Numbered from the stretch's first letter, positions 1 through 12,391 are shown. The stretch: 64,000 nucleotides of DNA from Auxenochlorella pyrenoidosa (GCA_001430745.1 KQ482042.1:2159035-2223034), one strand, 5' to 3'. A program made the numbers and translations. The notes: a model not told the origin generated them from the sequence alone.

Positions 1-829
1 GCAGCAGAGGATCAGGGAGCTGCCGGGCAGCAGCGCCTGGTCATGCATGCACCCTAGACGCGGGCAGGCCTGCAGCCATGCGGATACACATGCCGGGGCA
101 AGGCGACGCATGGCATGAACCTGCAGGGCGAGACCGCACCCAGGCGCGTCCCGTTCACGGCGATCTGGAAGGCAAACGCGGGCTTCAAGCCGCGGAACAG
201 CACCCCCGGGCCCTCCTGCTGCACCATTTTGACCAGGCCTGCGGGCGGCAGAGGCCGACACGGTGGGGCAGGCAACAAGGGCGCATGCGACCGGGAAAGG
301 GTGCCCGCCGAGATGGGGGGGGGAAGCCAGTGTCAGGCGGGCAGCACAATGCCACTGCTGCTGCCCCTGCACGGGCCTTGTTGTGCCCCAGCTTCGGACG
401 CCCCTGCCGCCAGCGGGCGCGGCAAGCCCACCGTGCAGCGCTCCGCGGTACACGAGCGCCCCGCCGCGTGCCAGCTCGCCCTGCAGCTCCAGGCGGGTCC
501 TGATGACGTCGGCTGGGTTGGTGATGGCCACGGCGCCGCACGAGGCGCAGCACCCGGCCAGAAAGCTCTTGGCCACCGTGGCAGCCCGCGTGCTGGCTGC
601 AGGCGTCAGGATGGGTTGGGGGGGTGGCGCTGGATCCCAACAGGGAAGGAACAGGGTCTGGTGGCGGCAGAAGGATGGCCGTGCAGATGTGGGAAGTTGA
701 TGCAAGCTCCAGGCGGGGGTGGGTGGCAGTGCAGGCCAGACCCCATGGCGCCAAGGCAGAGCTGCAGCGCCGGCGGAGAACCGCCGCCACTGGCAGGCCC
801 GCACCTGGCACCGGTGCCCCCTGCGACAT
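1..829 (-). CDS. Mitochondrial carrier family protein (SLC25A34/35-like), 3' part off the window
   Basis: Mitochondrial carriers are six-helix antiporters of the inner mitochondrial membrane. Three exons can be joined in phase on the minus strand: 829-805, 596-432 and 238-140. Exon 2 carries the first signature motif, NPADVIRTRLELQGE, fitting the family pattern P-x-[DE]-x-x-[RK]-x-[RK], followed by a tyrosine-containing matrix loop. Exon 3 carries the rest of the matrix helix and the start of helix 2 (GVLFRGLKPAF, then VNGTRLG). The R-T-R-x-E-L-Q-G-E run and the NGTRLG segment resemble the SLC25A34/35 oxaloacetate-type carriers of animals and fungi. That is recognition from memory, and the substrate is unknown. 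The start ATG at 829 was chosen because its short exon ends in the phase that exon 2 requires. Only the first of three carrier repeats is clearly inside the window; the remaining exons lie beyond position 1. Confidence 0.8.
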
Positions 830-1786
830 GCTGTCTGTTGCTCAAGATGCACTTCAAGGCCAACGAGGAACGCGCGACGCGGGTTTAGGCAAGCTGCAGC
901 GCCGCCGAAAGCCGTGGCAACGGTCGTGTGACCACTATCCTTGCGCAAAAAGAAATTGCAACTAGGTTTATGACAACGATGGGTATACAAAACGCAGGTT
1001 GCAAGCGCCACCAAGCATGGGTTTACTAGGCTCTTCAGCTTGACGCCGCTGCGTGCGGTGAAGGGCCACATCGCACCTTGGATCGCCGGGCCCAACCCTT
1101 GTATCTCAATGCTCCGGTTTTTAAAGGGTTCGCCATTCCTTAGAGGAAGCAGCAGGATGGTGGGGTGCAGGCCTAGATTAGCCCAGCGACATATATCTGC
1201 AACAGCACTTCTTCACACTGCGGGAATGCCCCAAGTCAGCTCAAGCGGCGAGAGTCAGGTTTGGCTGTGCAGCGGCTGGCTACTGCCTGTATGCCTTAGG
1301 TTGTTATAGCTCGATGCAACGACTTATATTAAACGCAGCGAGTCTGTGCAGGTGATGACCAGATAGTCGTGGCTTCCACTTGGGCACTGGCCTGGCAGCT
1401 GCGCGCAAATCCACGGCACAGCTGCTGTGAGCAGTGGTGCGACGGCAAATCGTGACAGTTGTCGTGGTCCTTTGAATGCCTCGGAGGATCAGCCTGCAGT
1501 GCTGTCCTCCTGCAAGAACCGAGCCACACTGAGGTCGCCTGACGTCCGCACCAGGTTTGCTCTGCCCAGAACATCCGTCAATGTCAGTGTTCTGATTACC
1601 CAATGAGGCTTTCAAAAGCCAAAGGGGGGCGCACTGCGTGCGATACAAGAATGAAATGACGAACGGAGCAGCAGCACGACATGCTGCGAATTCGCACCAC
1701 GTACTGCCGCCACCATGCGCCTGCTTGCAGACCATCCCTTCACCTCTTTGCGGACCTCTAAGCTCCCGTTACCCCTTGCAACCACC
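830..1786. promoter_or_regulatory. Divergent intergenic region between carrier and secreted protein gene
   Basis: About 960 bases separate the carrier start (minus) from the secreted protein start (plus). It is visibly less GC-rich than its surroundings. No open frame in it looks like protein and I see no defined promoter element. It must hold both promoters if the two starts are right. Confidence 0.4.
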
Positions 1787-4700
1787 ATGCATTCCTGTTT
1801 CGGGCTTGTCTTGCTTGTTTTCGCCGTCTCGACAGCGAGTGAAATTCAGGCGAGACACGGCAGGGCTGCTTGCTGCCCGATCGCGGTAATTTAGCGCATC
1901 GTCACAGGTTGCACACGGCCGCAGGGGTTTCCGACATCACGCCCGTAGGGTGCTGGCATCAGCCACCTGCTGACCGTCCAGGCGGCGTTGCTGCTGATGT
2001 TGTTGCAGGCCATGCAGCTGCTGCCAGGAGCTCACCAGCAGCAAGACGAGGGTGCATGCCGCTGGCATGACTACCAGACAGCAAGCCGCATCTCCAGCTG
2101 GGAGTTCCAGATGCGCTCCACGCAGGCAAGGACCGGCCCATGCAGCCTGCAGACCTGAGCGCCTCGCTGCCGCAATTCGCGCGCGCACTGGCGCGCTCCT
2201 TCTTCTCACCTCCTGCAGTTGCATTGGGCTGCTCTACTGCCGAGCGCCTCACCCTTGCTTCCTGCGAGTCTCCTTGCACCCTGGCATGTGCCGCCCGCAG
2301 GACCGCAACCGCACACGTGAAGGGTGGCAGCAGCTGGTGGAGGACTCCTTTGCCGCAGCAGAGCGCAAGCTCCCCGCCTTCCGCATGCACAGGTGGGGCG
2401 GGCTTCCACCACGCAGACACGCCGTGCCGGGCACTGTCGTTATGAACCACCAGTACAGCAGGCGCAGGCACAGCAGGCAGCGCCAGCTGGCCTCTGTCAA
2501 TCTGGCCTGGGATCTCGCTTTGATGGGCGGGTGCGGCTCCCCCCCAGCGCAGGTCCAGCAGGCGCAGCATGATCTGGCACGAGACGGCCCATGCCCTGAC
2601 CACCAAGCACGCCCGGCCGCTGGACCCCGCGGCGGGGGGTGGCGTGCGCTTCCCCTGGCACCAGGCCGCCGTGCTCAGGCAAGGAGGCGGCGGCAGCGCA
2701 AGGTCACCGCGTGCCCAGCCAGGCCCTCCAAGCCAACAGTGTCACCCCAGCAAAGCTTGTGGCTGCTGCCTGCTTGGGCTGGGGCTTGCTGTGCCCTATG
2801 CTCACGGCAGGTGGAGGCCTGGAAAGGCCAGCCCCAGGGCGCTCACGCGACACCATGCACCCCAAGTCTGCCCCGCCTGCCCGCAGGCTGCGTGCCTGTG
2901 TGGCGGTGGAGGCGCCGCCGGGGGCACGGCGGCCACACCACCTGCTGGAGCCCGGAGAGGTTGGTACCCGCAGCGGCGCATGGGGGCTGCACTTCTGCAG
3001 TTCCCCCGCCGGTTCGGAGTCCTGGCCCTTCCCCCCTCCCGCTGCTTCGGCTGCGCGCCACCTTTCGGCCGCTCTGGCCAGCAGGGCGCTGCCGCGCCGG
3101 TTGCTTTGTGTAGCCCGCACCCCCGGCCCCGACCACCACTCCCTGCGCACGCCTGGCAGGCCTCACATTGCACCCATGGGCCATGGACGCCCTGCACACC
3201 CGGTGGCTCTGCAGGCCGACCTCACGCTGAAGCTCAAAGATGTTGAGGACCCACAGACCTTTCCACAGTATCAGAAAGACTTAGGCTTCCCAAGAAGGGT
3301 GAGCGCAAGGGCTGAGCAGTACCACCGGGCACTCCCCCAGTCTGCCTGTGCGCTGCCTCCGCTGGCGCAATTGTGCCTGCACGCTGCCAGGCGGGGCGAC
3401 AGCGGGCGCAGGTTGACACAGCAGCGGCTGAGCTCAGGACCTTTCGCTGCCCTGCAGGTGGATGCCTCCTGGCTGCAGGTCAAGCTGGAGAACGACGTGA
3501 GCGCATGACAAAGCGTCGGCCTGTCTTGCCCACGAATGACTGAGAATGGAGATAGGGCAGGGGTGGTTGCCGCTAGCAAGCCTGTTGCAGCGCTCTGAAA
3601 TCGCATGTGCCATCCCCAGTCTAGCAATGCCACTGCTTGGCGCAAGGCAGTTGGCAGCATGCAATCGCTCTTCACGGCTTGATTTCGAATTGCAAATCTT
3701 TCTGCGCCCGCAGGTGCACTGCGACTACCGGCACGTCTCCTACAGCGCCGTGTTCCGCCGCACCACAGGCGTGACCGATGCAGCGCTGCGCACACTGCAA
3801 GGTGCGGGCAGGGGCTGCAGCCGCGCCTGTGCTACAGAGGGCAGCTGCATTTCCTCACGCCCGGTGGCCCATGGCCATAACAAGTGCTTGCTGGCGGTGG
3901 GGTGACCCCAGCTGCAGAGCCGCCCTGTTCTTTCCATCCCTTCTCTGGGCCCCTGGGGGGGGTTGCCTGGCTGCAGGCGTGCGCCGCTTCTTCCCTGGCC
4001 TACCCGGCCTGGTCCACCTGAGCGAGGATTTTGAGCTGCCTGCTGTGCTCGACCACTGGCAGAGCAAGACGTGGGTTTGGGTGGGCTGCACTCGGGCGTG
4101 AGGGACGCAGGGTGGGCGCCACTGGGCAGGGGCCAACTGTGCAGGGCAGACACGCCCGGACGGCCTGACATCTTGAGCAGCACTGTTGCCACCACGCTAG
4201 CGTAGGCCTGCTTCAACGCACAAGGAAGTTACCCTGCGGTTGGCATTGATGCCCGGCCTGCAGGTACTGGGACGTGCAGTTTGGGCCTTTGCGCGGCACC
4301 GTGCAGCTGTACCTCAACTCCACCAACCGCCAGGATGCGCTGTCAGGTGGCTGTGCCTGCACGCCCGCAACAGAGCAGCGCGCCACTACCCTGCCTGCCA
4401 TCCAAGCCACTGGCGGTGGATGCTTTGTAATGGCCCTGCGCCGTGCCCTGCCACAGCACCTGGCTCCTGTTTGGTTGGGCAGCGCGATCCACGAGGCGAC
4501 CTCGCATGGCTTGCACAGGTGCCCGCAGCTCTTCTCACACACTGGCATCCTCTGCCAAGCCCTGCAGGCGAGCGCGCCACCATGATGGAGCTGTCCATGC
4601 GGCTGGCCAGGCAGGACGCCGGTGACACTGGCCACCCACGCCGCCTGGACGCAGCGCTGCGCCTCATCGCCCAGCTGTGCAAGGAGCTGGGCCGGCACGG

Positions 4701-4797
4701 CTGGCAGGCCAGGCCTGCAGGGACGGCTTCAACAGCAGCTGTGTCCACAGAGGCAGAGGTTGCGCGCACGCTGGGTGGACAGCTGGACTGGCAGTGA
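1787..4797 (+). CDS. Unidentified secreted protein, 374 aa, 11 exons
   Basis: I do not recognise the family. Eleven exons join in phase: 1787-1885, 2009-2125, 2301-2392, 2553-2678, 2887-2959, 3215-3298, 3458-3496, 3714-3801, 3977-4070, 4264-4346 and 4568-4797 (1125 bases, 374 residues plus stop). The first exon encodes a typical secretory signal (start MHSCFGLVLLVFAVSTASE), and its ATG follows an ACCACC context. The body alternates charged and hydrophobic residues in short strands such as ISSWEFQMRS, DLTLKLKDVED and WLQVKLEND, which suggests a beta-rich fold; a CYTH-like tunnel is one weak possibility. One NxS/T sequon (LNSTN) and an NRT fit an extracellular or lumenal site. Two introns, after 2125 and after 2678, have GC rather than GT donors. 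The gene is convergent with the kelch gene. It is certainly coding, because phase is kept across all ten junctions; the function is unknown. Confidence 0.8.
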
Positions 4798-5099
4798 GAC
4801 GTGGGGCGGTTGCTTGGATGATGAGCAGCCTGTGCTGAGACCACAAATCAGTATATTGCAAGAGCAACGAAAGGGAATATATACGCTTGGCGACAAATCA
4901 ATGCATGGAGAGACCGCAGCAGAGACAGGGCACGGCATGCTGGGGGGTTTTCCCTCAAAAGAAAATGTGGCCCTAGCAGAGTTGCTATACAATCTTGCAA
5001 GCTGCCTTGTATGCGCCTGCGTTTGGGGATCCGTGGCGCGCTCGCAGCAGGCAGCGCAGTGGGAGGCAGCCAAAGAACTCGCCATCCCCGGCGTGAGCA
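4798..5099. other. Convergent intergenic spacer
   Basis: This is the shared 3' region of the secreted protein gene (plus) and the kelch gene (minus). It is AT-richer than the genes. I see no TGTAA polyadenylation signal on either strand and no gene. Confidence 0.4.
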
Positions 5100-7942
5100 T
5101 CAGGAGCGGCCCCAGCGGAACCTCGCGCGGCACTTGCTCGTGCAGAAGGAGGGCGCCGACAGCTGCTGCCAGCGCCAGCTGCCCATGTCCAGCTCGTACA
5201 CGTCGTTCAGCTGGCAGACATGCGCGGTCTGCCCGGCATACACCAGCAGGCGGGAGGCTGCGGAGGCGGGAGAGGAAGGGACGGCGTGGTGAATGGGCAG
5301 CCCGGAGCAGGAGGCTGGGGTGCAAGGCAGCATAGACGACGGGCCCGTTGCACACCCGTGCGTTGCTCTGGCGGGAGAGCGGCAATGACATCGCGCAGAA
5401 AAGTGATGCGGTGAATCCAGCCTGTTTCTGATTCTCTACGCTCCACGACGCTGCACTTGCCTCACCCCTGCCTTGGCGAACCACATCCCGCGGGCCCTTG
5501 TGACCCACCCTCATCGCTGCCGGTCGGCGCATACTGAGCGTATGCCTCCTCAAAGCGCGGCAGCGGGCGCGGGCCAGCGGGCCTGACCTCCCTCCACGTG
5601 CGGTTGGCCAGGTGGAAGGCCCACACATCGTTGGCCGGGAAGGCGTGGCAGTAGTCTGGGCCGGTGTGCCCACCTGCCGGGATGGGCGGGGTGACAGAGG
5701 GTTGCACATTCCGGCTGGGCTGCACCAGCAGTGGCGGCAGGCAGGCAGGCAGAGCACGGTGGCGTGCAACACCAGCCGGCCGGGCCAGGCAGCAGGAATC
5801 ATCGCCGGACAAGTGGTCGCATGAAGCAGACATTCATACCGACGGCCCCACAACTTGGGCAGACACGGGCGACAGCTGTTCATCACAACCAACCACGGGG
5901 TCGTCAGCCACACGTTGTCCATCCTGAGCCGCCTGCCGCACTGACCCCGCAGCTTGGGCAGGCAACGGCAACATCACAGCCAGGCGGCTCACCAAACACC
6001 ACCATGTCGCCGCGGAACAGCGCCGCGCCGTGGTGGTCCCGCCCAGAGGGCGCCGCCCCGCCCGCCACGTCCAGGCGGCGCCAGGAGCGGCTGGCAACGT
6101 CCAGCAGCCACAGGTCCCCGTAGTAGTGCAGGTCCTCCCGGCCCCCGTACACCAGCTGTGAGGGGGGGGCCAAGACGCGTGCACGCTGTTCAGCACACCT
6201 CACAAGCCGGCTTACTGGTGGTGGAGACGTGGGTGACGCAAGCCTGAAAGACATCCATGCCAGCATGGCGCACAGTTCTTCGCGCGTCAGCTAAATCCGC
6301 ATTGTAACGAGCGTCCACATTCCCCACACACCCACCATCTGGGGTCCACTGGGGTGCAGCAGCATGACGGCAGAGTGGCCGCGGCGAGGGGCGGGGGCGG
6401 CCTCCCCTGCCGGCTGCAGCGGTGCAAGCTGCCGCCAGGTGGCGTTGAGCTGGTCGCCGCCCTCCTGGGACGGCTGCAGCACCACCTCCCACGCATCGTT
6501 CAGCAGCACCTTGTCCTGTGGTGGCATGAAGAAGGGTTGCGTGTCGTGCCAGGATGTGGGGCCCATCAGCGGCAGGGTTATGCAGGGCTCATTGGCAGGT
6601 GGCTTAACTGCAACTTGTACGCCGGATTCAGGGGATCAGTGTGTAACACTTTGCATGCCTCGGCAGGACCTCAGCCCATGCAGTGGCGGCACCGTCAACG
6701 CCGTGCCCCGCCTTGCCCTGGTGCGCCCGCCAAACAGCACGATCCGGTCCAAGCCATCCTGCCCCTGCGGGCCAGCAGGAGGCACAGGCAGCGCTGACTG
6801 CAGACCGAGCGCATGCTGCCATCCAGCCCAGCAATTTGGCCGCAAAATTTGGCAGCCTGGCTCCACAGCAGCATTAAGCTGCTGGATGGGGCAGCCTCAA
6901 GCAGGGAGCCACCCTGCGACCACCCTCCCTTACGAACCACTGCCAGCTGCACGGCGCACCTGGTACAGCGCCAGCGAGTGCCCGCGGCGCGGCAGCGGCC
7001 GCGGCGCCGACGGCTGCAGGCATGCCTCGCTCCACCGCAGGGATGGGTACCCCAGCCGCCAGATGTCCATGCGGTACTCATGCCGGAAGGTTCCTGGCCA
7101 GTAGGCGTCGCCACCCACCACCACCAGGCCTCCCTGAACTGCCTGGGCGTTGCCGGCCTTCCAGCGGGAGATCGGGTGGGGCCCCCGTTGGGGCTTGAGG
7201 TGGCGCCAAGTGCGGGCGGCAAGGTCAAAGGCGTACAGGTCATCCAGGATGCGCTTGTGCTTGCCTGCTGGGCAAGAACAACCAGGAAGGGGCGGGGCGG
7301 CATGAGCGGTGCGAGCAGCATGCAGGGCAGGGCCCTGGTGGCAACCCACTCGCCCGGGCCACAAGGCTGCCTGCTCAGCTTTCAAAACGCAAGAGGGCCG
7401 ATGAGACGGCGGTCGAAGATTTTGAACAGGGAGGAAGCCCCTCAACCCCTGGGCGTGTATGCCCTCGTCCCCGACAGGGACTCGGGCTCACCCATGCCGC
7501 TCCACGCCACCATGTCCAAGGCCGGCTGCCCGCTGGCCCGCCCATGTGCTGCTGCGTCCCTGGGCAGCACTGCAATCGAGCTCGACTTGCGGCAGAAGGG
7601 CGGCTGGCTGCTGGCTGCCATGGAATACCCCGACAGGCCGACTGCTCTGAGGAGGAGCGCTGCCATGGCAGCTGCCGCCACCAGTACCAGGACGGCAGCC
7701 AAGGCCAGGGAGAGGGCGGCGCAAAGGGCCAGTCTAGGCTTCTCGTGTTGACGGCCATCCTCTAAAAGCGGCTGCTGCATTTCCTCCCTGCAGGCCCTCA
7801 GGAGCCAAGATGGGATTAGGGCAGAGGGCCAGCGTGTGGTGCCACACGCCGGCGCCAGCGCCACCACTGCCTCGGCCAGTTCTGGCCCCTGCTGCTCGTC
7901 AACCCGACGGTCGGAACGCATTCTCACCTCATGTCTGATCAC
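5100..7942 (-). CDS. Kelch-repeat protein with N-terminal membrane anchor
   Basis: Kelch repeats form a beta-propeller used for protein binding. The minus strand carries at least five separate kelch-type exons. Their blades show the usual aromatic/Gly-Gly pattern: LDDLYAFDLAARTW (about 7230), GGLVVVGGDAYW (about 7120), LNDAWEVVL (about 6500), LVYGGREDLHYYGDLW (about 6140), NDVWAFHLANRTW (about 5630) and LNDVYELDMGSW (about 5200). The first exon encodes a roughly 25-residue hydrophobic stretch (LCAALSLALAAVLVLVAAAA) preceded by a basic segment, so the protein is probably a type II membrane or secreted protein. The start is uncertain: ATG at 7942 or, more typical of a signal anchor, ATG at 7780. 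The last blade reads into a stop at 5100 shortly after its WQQLSA motif. An unrecognised final exon is possible, so the C-terminus is approximate. The partner is unknown. Confidence 0.75.
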
Positions 7943-8450
7943 TCATTCCTCACGGGTGCAGACGGTTGCGAGCAGTTGCCAGAACGGTAAGACTACAGGT
8001 GCAAACGCGCAGCGAGGGAGACGGACGTACACCCCTGGGTTGTTTGAAGATATCAGAAGATGCAAGGAGGCGTCAGGGGTGTTTCGAAGCCTGCAGGGTG
8101 CGAGATTCCTCAATGCGCCGGCTTGGCGGCAGGCATCGTACGCTACGCTAGGGCGGCAGCGGGAACTCGAGCACTTCAAGCAGCTCAGCAATGTTTGGAT
8201 GTGCAGCCGTGGTGTCGTTTAACAACTTCGACCAGGACAGGCAGAACACAAAGTACTACGGACATGGGCATGATGCGTCAGTCTACTTGACCGAGAGGTT
8301 TCCGTTTGTGCTGTCGGCACTCCACTGGCCCTTTCACAAACCTTGGCTGCACATGGGAGGGCATGCAAAAGCACAGCATGTCGCAGAAATCGCACTGAAC
8401 ATGACACGTGTTAGCGGTCAAGGCGCAGAGCGCCGCTGCTCGTGCAGGCG
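7943..8450. other. Intergenic spacer between kelch and coiled-coil genes
   Basis: This holds the upstream region of the kelch gene and the downstream region of the coiled-coil gene, both on minus. A plus-strand open frame at 8191 has an unusual aromatic-rich composition, but no splice or family support. I see no gene. Confidence 0.35.
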
Positions 8451-10696
8451 CTACCGCAGCTTCAGGTCTGCGCTCTCCTGCAGCTCCCGCAGGCGCTTGG
8501 CCCGGATGCGCTCCTTCTCCCGCACATACTCGGCCCGTGCCGCCGCCAGCGCGCCCTCGTCCACCTGGCCAGGCGGCACAGCCAGCGGCTTTTCCTGGCG
8601 GGGAGGGGAGAGGGCGGGCGACCAGAAGAAGTGACCCAACTCGTCGGAGGCATGCGCAGGCTGAATTGTGTGCTCACCCTCCATGCCAGCCCTGGCAGGC
8701 TCCCTGTTCCCACTCACCCGCGCAGAAGCACTGGACGGCCGTGCCGCGGTGGCGCCAACATGGATTGTGCTGCCTGCCGGCATGCTGCCTGCAAGCCGCT
8801 CGGACGCAAGCCCTGTGCCTGGTGTTTGCAGGCCCTGCTGGTGCGCTGCTGGCGACGCAGGTCCCTTGCCCGTGACCTGCGCCCAGCCGCCGGGTAGCAA
8901 AGGGGCCTGCAGAGGTGCCAGCAGCGCCGGCCCAGCCAGCGGATACGCTGCCGCCTGCCACTGAAGGCTGTACGAGCTGCCCGCTGAGCCCGGGCGCGAC
9001 TGCTGGCACCAGTCTGTGTCAGCAGGCCCGGTGGCAGCTTCCAGCTGCTGCTGCTGAGGCTGCACCCGGGCAGCATGGGGTGCGGCAAAGTACTGGTGGA
9101 TGACGGCGCCCCCCGTGGGGCTGCCAGGGGCCGCCATCACAGCCGCCGGGTACAGGAACGCTGGGGCTGCGGGGGGGAGGGCAGCATGCCCAAGCTGCTG
9201 CCACTGCTGTTGCAGATGATTTGGTGGTGCTTGAGGCGGCTGCTGCTCCTCCAGCTGCTGCTGCTGCCCGGCATCGCCTGCGGCATGCAGGCCTGCTGAG
9301 GCAGTGGCGCATCGTGGCGGTTGCCCTGAGTCTATGTGTGCCTGTATGCCATCCTGCAGCACAGCCTCAGAGGCACAGAATCGTTGCAGTGGAAATGCTG
9401 CTCTTTGAAATTTAATCAGCAGAACGTAAGCAAATGCATGGCCAGACCAAAGAAAGACAGCACCTGAATTTCTGGCTCGCCCTCCCTACCTGCTGGCGTG
9501 CCCGGGCAACTGCTGCCGCAGCAGGCAGGTCGTCAACACTCAGCCGTTGGCCCTCCCCAGTGGCCATGCTCCAGGCAGGCCGGTAGTCCCAGCGAGGTGG
9601 GGACATGGTTGGCTGCATCGGCTGCCGCCTGGCGCTGCGGGGCCTGTCTACCGACAGCAGGGGGTGCCGCGGCTCATGCAGCGGGCGCCTCAGCGGCGCG
9701 CCTGGCCGCGATGGAGCTGCCGCACGAGGTTCGACCCCGCCCTGGACAGGCCCAGCAGAGGGTGGCCGCAGGCGCATGCCGGGCTGGGGCGCACGTGCAC
9801 TGGAGCTCTGGGTTGGCAGGCAGTACCCTGGCAGCCCTGCAGCCAGCACTGCTTGCGCTGCCGCCTGCGCCTGTGCCTGTTGCTGCTGAAGCTGGTGCGC
9901 ACGCTGCTCATGCTGCTGTTGCTTTCGCCACAAGGGCATGCCCTCCTCTGCTAGCTGCTGCTGCGCCTGCCGCACATGATGCTCCTGCCGCCGCTGCCGG
10001 GCTAGTAGCTCTGTCTGTTCATGCTGCCCATGCTGCTGCAGCCAGCTGCGGACCTCTGCCAGTGCAGGCTGGGAGCGCAGCATGCCGTGCGGCCTGCAGA
10101 GGGGTGTTCCACAAGCTTCAACAGTGGGGCTGGCACTCACAAGAAGCATTCCTAGGCCAGGAATGGACGCCTGCTCCTCAAGCTGGCCTTGAAACCCACA
10201 CAGCTCCCCTGCTTACCTGATGCAATGCTCAGCATTTGGGTCAGGATGCCGACTGGCAGCGTCATCCTGCTTGTTGTCCCCGGTTTGCTGGCAGGGATCC
10301 GTCCTGATTGGCCTCAACCCTGAACACTGGTGTGCAACACGAGATGCCGCAGGCACTGCCACAAGCTGAGCTTCTGACGTACCGACCATTCCAGGATCAG
10401 GCTGGGGAGTGGAGGCTGCCTGCAGGACCAACTCATTGCAGGCTGCTGGTGGGCGCTGCATGGGTGACAGAGGTGCTAGCGCAGCTTGCCGACCGCGCTT
10501 TAATCTTGCTGCTGTGCTGAGCGGCTGCGAACCTGCAGTGTCCATCCCTGCAGCTGCAAGCTGCGCGGGCGCGAGCTGTGCATGCCGCTGCTGCTGCATG
10601 TCAGCCCTGAGGGCTGCAAGCTCTTGCAGGATCTGCTGCATCAGCGCCGAGCCCTCGATACTGGGACCACCACTGCCTACCATACTGGCACCCGAT

Positions 10697-10727
<31 letters not shown>

Positions 10728-12099
10728 GCTCCCGCAGCTGCGCAGCAAGGTCTGCCCCTCGCTGCTGCGCCTGCTGCGCAGCATGCTCTGCCTCCTGGCG
10801 TCGCTCCCGCTCTGCCAGGAGCTCCGCCTGCAGGGAGGAAAGCTTGCCCTCAAATGCACGCAGCGCCGAGTGTGCAGCCTGCAGCTGAGTCTCGCCCTCA
10901 GCCAGCATCCGCTGGAAAGATGCCCGTTCTGCCTGCGGAGCAGGCAAGTAGGTAGGGGGCAGGCTGGGCATGAGCTCTTTGAGCAACCCTCCTTGCTGCA
11001 GCTCAAAGGTCATGCAGGCCTGAGCAAACACCCTGTCCCCTTGACCACGCCTCACCCTTGCTGCCTCGGCCAGGTGCTGCAGTTCTGCCACCGCTGCCAG
11101 CCTCGCGGCACGCTCTGTCCCAAGTGCTGCCTGTGCAGGGGTGCAGCCTTGCGCCTCCTGCGCCTGCAGCGTGCCGAAAAGAGAGCCCTCTGCAGCACCC
11201 GCTGACTGCGACAAGCATGGCGGCGGTGAAGGAAGGGGGCTGCGCTGCCCATCCACAGCCTGTTCCTCTCCAACATCAGCTGCAGCTTCAACTGCCGCTG
11301 TCGCCCATGGCGTGTGGCCAGCAGATTCGTGCTCCCAAATTGCAGTGGCTGCGTCTGGTGTTTCCTCTTCGACTGTACCGCTAGGGCCTGGCCCCGTATC
11401 TGATGCAGCCTTGGCTGGCTGATCTTCCCTGCATGCTGCAGCAAGGAGGGTTATGTGTTCACCAGGAGACGCACAGCTGCTGGATGTTGCCCCCGAATCC
11501 GAGCCCTGAGCGCCTGCCTGAAGGGCAGCTGTATCTGGCTCAGCTGACGAAACAGCAGCTGACAGTGCCTGCTCATGCTCCAGCTGTTGCTGCCGCTGCT
11601 GGGCAGTAGTTGCGCCTGGTGCTTCCTGCTCTTCGTGGCCTGAATCGGGCACTAATAGCAGGCTTGCAGGGGTGGCTGCACATGCGGCTGCCTCGGTCTG
11701 TGATGTCTCTGCCTGTGCTGGCGCCGGCGCGCTGGAAGGCCTTGCCTGTTGCTCAGCTCCAGACCTGGCTGAACCCGAGGAACTGTGCGGCCTAGCGCGC
11801 AGGCCAGGAAGGTGGATGCGCACTGCCTCGGTTGCGGTCACCAACAGCGTTATGTGCTGGGCGGCTGGCGGCGGCGGGTCGGCAGCGCGCCCTGCGCTTG
11901 GGCCCTGTGCGCCGCCTGGATTCGCCTGCTGCATCCGTCCCTGCGCCACGCAAAGCGGCCAACACGCTGTGCTGCAGGAAGCGGCGCCTGTATCGGAGGT
12001 CAACGAAACGCAGGGTCGCGAGCATCCCAGGATGTGAAAGGCAATCGCGGAGGTGCAAAACGTGAAGAAGATGTAGGCAAGGCGTACGGTTGAGTGCAT
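8451..12099 (-). CDS. Large Gln/Ala-rich coiled-coil protein, unidentified
   Basis: I do not recognise a family. Three long minus-strand exons read like one gene: about 12099-10213, 10149-9490 and 9362-8451. The first encodes an acidic, Ser/Ala-rich low-complexity half and then a heptad-rich segment (FEGKLSSLQAELLAERERRQ, then a run of AAQQAQQR type) with a polyalanine tract. The second exon has Gln-rich helical sequence with LARQRRQEHHVRQAQQQL and then Pro/Arg-rich linker. The third is Gln/Pro-rich and ends in a charged helix, EYVREKERIRAKRLRELQE, before the stop at 8451. The start could be the ATG at 12099, which gives a hydrophobic N-terminus, or the ATG at 11934. The overall plan (disordered N-terminus, central coiled coil, basic C-terminal helix) would suit a centrosomal, ciliary or scaffold protein. 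That is only inference. Confidence 0.55.
10698..10724. repeat. (CAG)9 trinucleotide repeat
   Basis: Nine perfect CAG units lie inside the coiled-coil gene. On the coding (minus) strand they supply the core of a polyalanine run. Confidence 0.9.
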
Positions 12100-12391
12100 C
12101 GCCCAGTGGGGGTGCTGCTGAGTGACCCGACGCCACCCGTTCTGGTATCGGCTTCACACTTCCTCAACCTCATCTGGCCCGGGTGCTAAAACCGTGCTAC
12201 TGTGTGTGCTTCCTACAGGCAACAACATTGCATTGAAATGGGTACAAGTTTGATGGCAAGTTTGCTACGGTAGGGAGTCGGCCGGCTGCACATTCATGGA
12301 GCCCATTCATGATGCAGCGCAGGCATCAATGCAGCAGAGGGTCCACTGTTGTGTCCTGCACAGGGCGGAGGCAGTCGTGGGCGGCGCATGG

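Noticed and set aside
1304..1735. 143-codon minus-strand frame in the first intergenic region
   Set aside because: Residue use looks random, it has no motif, and it lies in a lower-GC spacer between two well-defined starts.
8191..8634. Plus-strand frame with aromatic-rich product upstream of the kelch gene
   Set aside because: The composition reflects a local AT-richer spacer; no splice continuity or family resemblance.
9716..9745. tRNA T-arm-like sequence (GGTTCGACCCC)
   Set aside because: No acceptor stem or anticodon arm can be folded around it, and it lies in the coding strand of the coiled-coil gene.
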